A DNA stretch of 10,954 bases from Patescibacteria group bacterium (GTDB lineage: Bacteria; Patescibacteriota; UBA1384; XYA2-FULL-43-10; 1-14-0-10-43-13): positions 1 through 10,954 of the forward strand of contig JAKJEK010000018.1 in the NCBI GenBank assembly GCA_022705465.1. Reading direction: 5' to 3'. The notes beneath the pieces are model-generated. The model ran no database searches and was not told where the DNA came from. It saw nothing but the letters and a program-made list of their open reading frames with translations. Numbering within the stretch: position 1 is the stretch's first letter; every line of letters starts with the position of its first letter. The translations under genes and the position numbers were made by a program. Shown piece by piece: positions 6,260 through 10,954 of the stretch.

Positions 6260-6300
6260 CTTAAGGTTTTCTTAATGAACTATTGTTAGTGTAGTGTTAG
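6260..6300 (+). promoter_or_regulatory. Two tandem direct-repeat pairs, likely response-regulator operator upstream of the peptide gene
   Basis: CTTAAG (6260) and CTTAAT (6271) lie 11 bases apart. TGTTAG (6284) and a second exact TGTTAG (6295) also lie 11 bases apart. An 11-bp direct repeat is the usual architecture for dimers of OmpR-family regulators, and the first pair fits the known PmrA-type consensus (C/T)TTAA(G/T)-N5-(C/T)TTAA(G/T). The site is about 55-95 bases upstream of the peptide start and downstream of the regulator gene, so it could give autoinduced transcription of the peptide-kinase-synthase unit. I could not place the -10 with confidence. Confidence 0.6.
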
Positions 6301-6354
6301 AAATTTAAACAGAATAAAGGTCGATGAAGTTCATCATTAATTATAGGAGGGAAG

Positions 6355-6462
6355 ATGAAAGAACTCGTCGAAAAGGCCTTGAAAGATAAGCGAGCCAGAA
6401 GCGCAGCGGCACTAAGCGTGATTGTTGCCTCGACTGCAGTTATGGCACCCTGGGGACAATAG
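6355..6462 (+). CDS. Putative prenylated pheromone precursor peptide (ComX-like), 35 residues
   Basis: A strong ribosome binding site (TAGGAGGGA, 6344-6352) stands just before ATG 6355; the frame ends at TAG 6460-6462. The peptide has a charged helical N-terminus (MKELVEKALKDKRARS), a hydrophobic stretch (AAALSVIVASTAV, about 17-29) and C-terminus MAPWGQ. It contains a single Trp (W33) at the third-last position and no Cys. In Bacillus, ComX is a short precursor whose C-terminal Trp is prenylated by ComQ; the strain 168 pheromone ends QWGD, again with Trp third from last. Here the gene sits between a response regulator and a histidine kinase, with an isoprenoid-enzyme gene after the kinase. 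The basic-then-hydrophobic layout resembles an export signal. Possible cleavage after STA would release VMAPWGQ; cleavage after VMA is disfavoured by the following Pro. Function is inferred, and no overall homology to ComX is claimed. Confidence 0.75.
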   Translation: MKELVEKALKDKRARSAAALSVIVASTAVMAPWGQ

Positions 6463-6520
6463 TTGTATAATATATGCAGCTATTTGTTTTCTGTATCACA
6501 TTAATGGTATTTGATGGGAT

Positions 6521-7930
6521 ATGCTACTAATACGATCTATTTCTAACTTGATAGTTCCTCGCAGCACGAATGATGATCTGCGTCGCCGCGAGTTTATCGT
6601 TAATGTGATTTTATGCGGGTCAATCACACTCTCAGCCTTTGCTTTACTGAGAGTTGTGATTGACTCCATGAAATATGGAGCGCAGTACTCGGGTGCCCCA
6701 CCGGTTGCACTATTAGTGGTTTTTATATTTTTCTTGTCCTTATTTGTTCTATCAAGAAAAGGCCTTTTTATATACTCAGCCTATTTGCTAACTGCCCTCT
6801 ATTTATTATCAATTACTTTTACGGCATATGCCTTTGGTGTCGAGCTTCCGGCAGCACTGAGTGGTTATGCCCTAATAATCATAATCTCCGGAATTTTAAT
6901 TAGTACAAAATTTACGTTTATCGCGACGATTGTTATTTCTCTAATTCTATTGCTATTGTCACACATGCAAATAAATGGCATCTCAAACCCCAGTTTATAT
7001 TGGAAAAGCGAAGCCTTATTTATTAACGATACCCTATCTTATATCGTTATTTTTTGGGTAATCGCCTTAATCTCCTGGCTATCAAACCGTGAAATTGAGA
7101 GATCACTTATTAGAGCACGACGGTCGGAAAAAGAGTTGATGAAGGAGCGTGATTCTTTGGAGGCAAAAGTCGAAGAACGCACGCGGGAATTAAAACAAGC
7201 TCAGTACGAGAAGATGGTGCAAATTGCGCAGATGGCTGAATTTGGGCGTTTGGCTTCGGGTATATTTCACGACCTTTCAAACCCGCTCACCGCACTTTCG
7301 CTTAATCTCGAACATCTTCATAGTATGGCAAAGCTCAAAGATCAAGATGCCAGCGACCTGTCATCCAACGAGAGCGCCATCAGGGAAGCGATTAGGGCCA
7401 AGAAAAGGATGGAGGAATTGGTCAAGGCAGTCCAGCAGCAAACCAAAAAGCAGGAAATAAAAGAAGAGTTTTCGATGAAATCTGAGATCAAAAAGTCAAT
7501 TGGCCTGTTGTCTAGTAAAGCTATGGCTTCGAGGGTAAGTGTTGAACTTAATGCCAAGAACGAAATCCGTATATTGGGCAATCCGCTGCGGTTTAGCCAG
7601 CTGGTTACCAATTTGCTCTCAAATGCGATTGATGCTTACGATCCCGATGATAATCATACTCGCAAAGTGGCGGTTTCGCTAAAGAGCGTTGATGGCCAGG
7701 CATGTTTGTCGGTGAAAGATTGGGGCCGAGGCATAGAACCCGAGAATATCGGCAAGATCTTTGAGCCGTTCTTTACCACGAAAGACGCCAGAGAGGGCAC
7801 TGGCCTTGGTCTTTCGATCGCGAGGGATGTGGTGGAAAAAGGATTTGGAGGAAGAATTTCTGTACAAAGTTCGCCGAAAGGCGGCACTGAGTTCGTCATA
7901 TTTATTCCTATTAACGACCCTAATAAATGA
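6521..7930 (+). CDS. Membrane sensor histidine kinase, proposed peptide receptor (ComP-like role)
   Basis: The 469-residue protein has six predicted membrane helices (about 27-47, 60-78, 82-105, 113-128, 130-147, 170-187) with only short loops, so the sensor must work within or close to the membrane. A coiled coil (about 190-235) leads to the dimerisation domain with phospho-acceptor H250 in GIFHDLSNPLTAL. The ATPase domain shows the N box NLLSNAIDA (N364, N368), G1 box DWGRGIEP, F box FEPFFTTK and G2 box GTGLGLSIA, so all catalytic motifs are present. A polytopic sensor without a large external domain is also seen in ComP and other kinases that detect hydrophobic peptides. The start is ATG 6521, 58 bases after the peptide stop. 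A TATAAT at 6466-6471 might give extra transcription, but lacks a good -35. The last four bases (ATGA) overlap the next gene, indicating translational coupling. Confidence 0.93.
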   Translation: MLLIRSISNLIVPRSTNDDLRRREFIVNVILCGSITLSAFALLRVVIDSMKYGAQYSGAPPVALLVVFIFFLSLFVLSRKGLFIYSAYLLTALYLLSITFTAYAFGVELPAALSGYALIIIISGILISTKFTFIATIVISLILLLLSHMQINGISNPSLYWKSEALFINDTLSYIVIFWVIALISWLSNREIERSLIRARRSEKELMKERDSLEAKVEERTRELKQAQYEKMVQIAQMAEFGRLASGIFHDLSNPLTALSLNLEHLHSMAKLKDQDASDLSSNESAIREAIRAKKRMEELVKAVQQQTKKQEIKEEFSMKSEIKKSIGLLSSKAMASRVSVELNAKNEIRILGNPLRFSQLVTNLLSNAIDAYDPDDNHTRKVAVSLKSVDGQACLSVKDWGRGIEPENIGKIFEPFFTTKDAREGTGLGLSIARDVVEKGFGGRISVQSSPKGGTEFVIFIPINDPNK

Positions 7931-9885
7931 CCCACCCTAAGGATATCGGCTCCTTTATCAGACGCGGTAGTTCTTATATTAGTTCTCAACAAAAACGCGA
8001 CGGGAGTTTTGTAACTTTCGCCTCCCGGGATAGCGTTAATTTTTCGAATCCAATTGAATGTCCGTCCGCGTTTGCATCATACCTGATTTTATTGGCGTTG
8101 CATGACATCTGCCACCCCAGGCTTACCAAGGCTAAAGATCGGGCATTAGATTTCCTGTTAAATCAGGCCAGTAAGCACTGGTCATTTAATTATTGGGCGC
8201 GTAGCTCCGACCAAGCTAAATCACAACCGTATCCCGACGATCTCGACGACACCAGTTGCGCCTTAGCCGCCTTAATGAAGTACAAGGCGGAATTAGTTAC
8301 CGGTGAGGTTATGGCAAGCTTGGTCAGATTACTCACTTCAGTGGAAAGCAAGGAGGGCGGACCGTATGCGACCTGGCTAGTACCACCATCGTCACCGAAG
8401 GTATGGAGGGACGTTGATCTAGCGGTTAATTGCAATATAGCTTATCTGTTGTCGTTGCATGATATATCAATGGAATCAATAAATGCGATGGTGGAAGAAG
8501 CAGCATCCTTAGATAGTTATTGTTCTTCTTATTATCCTTCCTGTTTTCCGATTATCTATTTCATTTCACGATTCTACCAGGGAGAGAAGAAGGATCATAT
8601 CGTACGTTTTCTACTTTCTCGTCAGAACCAGGATGGATCGTGGGGCAACTATTTAGATTCATCTTTGGCCGTTTCAGCTTTATTGAACTTTGGCTACCAG
8701 GGCGACCTGACGAATTGTATAGAATTCTTACTAAAACTCAACATCGCAGATCCGCCAGCAATCCCCTTTTATGTCGGAGCCAATCCGACCCAAGACGGTA
8801 ATAACTATTATGATGGTTCCCCTGCCCTTACAGCTGCAATGTGTGTGGAAGCATTAAACAAATATAGCCGCCAAAGTACAGTTTTGTCAGGCCAATTAAA
8901 GGTGGCTAACCATACCAAAGTTATACAGAAAAGGATTCTTGAGCTCGCTAATAAAAGAGCGGAGTGGTCGGGTAAAGAGCTTGGAGGCGAATTAAATAAG
9001 CTAACTAATGATTTAGCCAACAGCCGTAACGGCGAGCAGATTCTGCTATTACCCGATATATTTAATAAATGCATCAGCGCACCAACTACTGACGAGAGCA
9101 TGATTGTATCCCTGGGACTAGCCAATCTATATGGCTGGATTGCCTATACTGTCTATGACGACTTCCTGGACGACGAGGGCCAAAGCAAGCTGCTCCCCCT
9201 AGCAAATCTATGTTTACGCGAACTTACCGCCATCTACGCTACGTTGCTACCCAAAAGCACAGAAATGGCGAAAGTGTTTCGCCGTATTATGGATGGCATC
9301 GACAAGGCCAACGAATGGGAGATCCGCAGTTGCCGATCCGAACTTTCGAGGGATAGACTCATCTTGCCCGATTCGCTACCCGATTACTCTGATCGCTCCG
9401 TCCTGTCTGACCGGTCCCTTGGACATGCCCTAGGACCTTTGGCCATATTGCTCGAACAAGGCTATTTAGAGAGTTCTCTTGAATTTAAATCCACCCTGTC
9501 CTTTTTTCAGCACTATATCATTGCCAAACAGCTAAACGACGACGCCCACGATTGGGAGGTAGACCTCAAGCGCGGTCACTTAAGTTACGCTGTCGTGCTC
9601 ATTCTGGCCTTGTGGAAGCAAAGGCACCAACAGAGAAAGACGGTTTCATTTACAAATGATTGGCAAGAATTAGAGAGTATTTTCTGGCATGAAGTAATCG
9701 ATGAGATTTGCGTTACCGCACTAGAGCATTTACGCCTGGCTAGCAGGTCGCTACAAGAAAATCGAATATTAGCAAACAGTGCGCCACTGGAAAGACTATT
9801 GAAGCCCATAGAAGACTCAACAAAGCAAGCCATCACCGAGAAACGAAAAGCAACTGATTTTATTAATTGTTACGCGAATGGCTAG
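7927..9885 (+). CDS. Two-domain isoprenoid enzyme: class II terpene-cyclase-like domain fused to class I ComQ-like domain
   Basis: The N-terminal part (about 1-320) is an alpha-alpha barrel like one half (beta domain) of squalene-hopene cyclase. It has QQKRDGSF (21-28), the acid motif D105-L-D107-D108 followed by TSCALAAL, the QW motif QNQDGSWG (233-240), and YYDGSPALTAAMCVEAL near 294-310. The C-terminal part (about 330-652) is an all-helical class I isoprenoid domain with two Asp-rich sites, DDFLDDE (411-417) and NDDAHDWEVD (537-546) followed by LKRGH, suited to binding Mg2+-diphosphate. Both sites look intact. Its length, about 320 residues, is close to ComQ. No signal or membrane segment is seen. 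Overlap with the kinase gene (ATGA) ties it to signalling. I infer that it prenylates W33 of the 35-residue peptide, the extra domain possibly cyclising the prenyl chain by protonation. A stand-alone terpene synthase is the main alternative. Confidence 0.82.
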   Translation: MTHPKDIGSFIRRGSSYISSQQKRDGSFVTFASRDSVNFSNPIECPSAFASYLILLALHDICHPRLTKAKDRALDFLLNQASKHWSFNYWARSSDQAKSQPYPDDLDDTSCALAALMKYKAELVTGEVMASLVRLLTSVESKEGGPYATWLVPPSSPKVWRDVDLAVNCNIAYLLSLHDISMESINAMVEEAASLDSYCSSYYPSCFPIIYFISRFYQGEKKDHIVRFLLSRQNQDGSWGNYLDSSLAVSALLNFGYQGDLTNCIEFLLKLNIADPPAIPFYVGANPTQDGNNYYDGSPALTAAMCVEALNKYSRQSTVLSGQLKVANHTKVIQKRILELANKRAEWSGKELGGELNKLTNDLANSRNGEQILLLPDIFNKCISAPTTDESMIVSLGLANLYGWIAYTVYDDFLDDEGQSKLLPLANLCLRELTAIYATLLPKSTEMAKVFRRIMDGIDKANEWEIRSCRSELSRDRLILPDSLPDYSDRSVLSDRSLGHALGPLAILLEQGYLESSLEFKSTLSFFQHYIIAKQLNDDAHDWEVDLKRGHLSYAVVLILALWKQRHQQRKTVSFTNDWQELESIFWHEVIDEICVTALEHLRLASRSLQENRILANSAPLERLLKPIEDSTKQAITEKRKATDFINCYANG

Positions 9886-9988
9886 TTTGGGATTGGGCCG
9901 ACAGGATGGTTGCGAGCTCTTTGTGTGCGGCATATAGCAAACCAGAAATCAACCGTTTATGTTTTATGCTGTTGCAAGATGGAAGCGG

Positions 9989-10016
9989 TTGACTTTTTTA
10001 GTGGATAATGTATTAA
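9989..10016 (+). promoter_or_regulatory. Probable promoter of the 10051-10428 gene
   Basis: TTGACT (9989-9994) and TATTAA (10011-10016) are 16 bases apart, placing the start site near 10023, before the GAGAGGAG ribosome binding site. The rest of 9886-10050 shows no gene and no clear terminator for the isoprenoid-enzyme gene. Confidence 0.5.
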
Positions 10017-10050
10017 TACTATTACTTGCCGGACGAGAGGAGTCAGACCA

Positions 10051-10428
10051 GTGCTGGACGAATTGGTTCGAATTTCGAGCATCAAAGTGCCGCTTGAAGG
10101 TATCGAGACCATGAGTGATCACGCTTTTATGAGCATGCTGGGCAACTGCGAGATGGAAATCGCGGCCCAAGCACTGCTTGCCTTCTCCAAGAATGCCGGA
10201 GAGTGGGTCGGCGTTCCACGCAAGCGTCTAGTCAACGATAGCGAGGATGGCTCTATCGAGCATGGTATCTGGGGGCTGGAGTATTATGGCTGGATCATGG
10301 TCATCGCGGCCCACAACCAGGAGTACATCCTCCCTACCCGCGATCTGGCGGAAAAGATCTACGAGCGCCAAACCGGCCAGAAGGTCCCGGTTGACCCAAT
10401 GGCAGAGGCGCTAGCGATGGAGCTTTGA
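10051..10428 (+). CDS. Orphan GC-rich hypothetical protein, 125 residues, GTG start
   Basis: I do not recognise this protein. The start is GTG 10051, with GAGAGGAG eight bases upstream; a later ATG at 10111 has no such site. The product begins MLDELVRISSIKVPLEGIET, has a helical centre (CEMEIAAQALLAFSKNAGEW) and a Trp/Tyr-rich stretch (HGIWGLEYYGWIMVIAAHNQEY, about 71-92), then an acidic C-terminus (PMAEALAMEL). No signal peptide; the central hydrophobic run is short and probably buried rather than membrane-spanning. It is GC-rich (about 58% in one counted 60-base line at 10141-10200, against 40% in a line of the preceding gene at 9661-9720). It has its own promoter and terminator, like the orphan genes at 4263-4703 and 4890-5351, to which it shows no obvious sequence similarity by eye. 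Confidence 0.72.
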   Translation: MLDELVRISSIKVPLEGIETMSDHAFMSMLGNCEMEIAAQALLAFSKNAGEWVGVPRKRLVNDSEDGSIEHGIWGLEYYGWIMVIAAHNQEYILPTRDLAEKIYERQTGQKVPVDPMAEALAMEL

Positions 10429-10458
10429 TTCACAGGTTCAAGTTGCGGCATCACCACC

Positions 10459-10485
10459 AAACCACCCAATGGGTGGTTTTTATTT
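10459..10485 (+). terminator. Rho-independent terminator, possibly bidirectional
   Basis: AAACCACCC (10459-10467) pairs with GGGTGGTTT (10471-10479), loop AAT, followed by TTATTT on the + strand. It closes the 10051-10428 gene. The convergent - strand gene stops at 10480-10482, directly against the stem, and the AAA arm gives a short T-run in the other direction, so both transcripts may end here. Confidence 0.85.
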
Positions 10486-10954
10486 GTTGTCGCCAGAGAC
10501 GCCGACAACCTCACTGCTGCTTGGAGCCGGAGTTTTTGCCATTGAAGTATATGGAAATATGTCTGCCAACTCTCCTGAGTAGTAAAATTCGTGAGCTAGA
10601 GAACCGAATGTGTAATTGGTGCCTTTAATGTCGATATACGAACCGCCAACTTGCGGCTCCGCTTTTGGCTTTGACTTGCCAAAACCAAGATTAAACAGGG
10701 TGGCGAGGATTTCCGGCCGATCACCAATATCGTAACCGGCACGTTCCCATTGTTTAATGGTCTGAGCAATATAAAATGAACCATATAGATAAGAGTAATA
10801 GTGATCCCGGTCATTAGCTAGACGATTATAGCGCTCGCCGGCAACATCCTCAGACGAAAAGATTAAAGTTCGCTCGTAATCCTGGCCTAGATAATAGTCT
10901 GAATTTGGGTTTTTGAGATTTTCCTCAATTTTAATGGCGGTTTCCTCTTTGATA
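10480..10954 (-). CDS. C-terminal part of an unrecognised protein, possibly DUF1402-like (5' partial)
   Basis: On the - strand an uninterrupted frame enters from the right edge and ends at TAA (10482-10480), giving 157 residues of C-terminus. It includes YYLGQDYERTLIF, a Tyr-rich helical segment (HYYSYLYGSFYIAQTIKQW), RPEILATLFNLGFGKSKPK, GGSYIDIKGTNYTFGSLAHE and ELADIFPY, then a Ser/Pro-rich tail. The run from RPEILATLFNLGF through FGS to IFPY recalls, from memory, the C-terminal region of DUF1402-type proteins; I am not sure of this. No membrane segment is visible here. Codon use matches the AT-richer genes of the window rather than the GC-rich orphans. Confidence 0.7.
   Translation of the reverse strand, partial: IKEETAIKIEENLKNPNSDYYLGQDYERTLIFSSEDVAGERYNRLANDRDHYYSYLYGSFYIAQTIKQWERAGYDIGDRPEILATLFNLGFGKSKPKAEPQVGGSYIDIKGTNYTFGSLAHEFYYSGELADIFPYTSMAKTPAPSSSEVVGVSGDNK

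Noticed and set aside
6443..6471. Separate promoter for the histidine kinase
   Set aside because: TATAAT at 6466-6471 is a perfect -10, but the sequence 17 bases upstream (TGGCAC) is a poor -35 and no TGN extension precedes it.
9905..9991. 28-residue ORF after the isoprenoid enzyme as a second pheromone precursor
   Set aside because: No properly spaced ribosome binding site and no Trp near the C-terminus.
1..10954. CRISPR arrays, insertion sequences or transposase genes
   Set aside because: No regularly spaced repeats, no paired terminal inverted repeats flanking a transposase-like frame, and no transposase motifs were seen on either strand.

Overview
The window looks like a piece of a small-genome bacterium, most likely a member of the Patescibacteria / Candidate Phyla Radiation. 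Three things point that way: a DUF2207 protein with a Gly-rich tail ending in Trp, several orphan small proteins, and compact single-gene units. Lineage is inference only, since no ribosomal or other marker gene is present. TGA is used as an ordinary stop (msrB, and the kinase at the ATGA junction), so the glycine-recoded lineages are unlikely.

Left part (1-1843, + strand): the tail of an unknown gene and its terminator; a well-promoted methyltransferase gene broken by an apparent internal deletion; then overlapping msrB and msrA, which repair oxidised methionine. msrB seems to be transcribed leaderless from an extended -10 element. Convergent to these, on the - strand (1863-4040), lie a membrane-anchored DUF2207 protein and a small downstream gene that may be frameshifted. 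Two GC-rich orphan genes follow on the - strand (4263-5351), each with its own terminator; the first also has a near-consensus promoter and the second a good ribosome binding site.

The centre (about 5472-9885, + strand) is the most interesting part. It encodes an OmpR-type response regulator, then an intergenic region with two pairs of 11-bp-period hexamer repeats, then a 35-residue peptide gene with a strong ribosome binding site and C-terminus PWGQ. Next come a six-helix membrane histidine kinase and, overlapping it by ATGA, a 652-residue protein. That protein joins a class II terpene-cyclase-like domain (DLDD, QW motif) to a class I isoprenoid-enzyme domain (DDFLD and DDAHD). Peptide, kinase, regulator and isoprenoid enzyme together parallel the Bacillus ComX-ComP-ComA-ComQ pheromone system. 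In that system ComQ prenylates a Trp of ComX, and the B. subtilis 168 pheromone ends in QWGD, with Trp at the same third-from-last position. My reading is a previously undescribed ComQXPA-like quorum-sensing locus. Its modifying enzyme carries an extra cyclase domain, which suggests a cyclised terpene on the peptide. This is inference from sequence motifs and gene order.

Right part (9886-10954): another GC-rich orphan gene with promoter and terminator, converging on the C-terminal part of a - strand gene that runs off the window.
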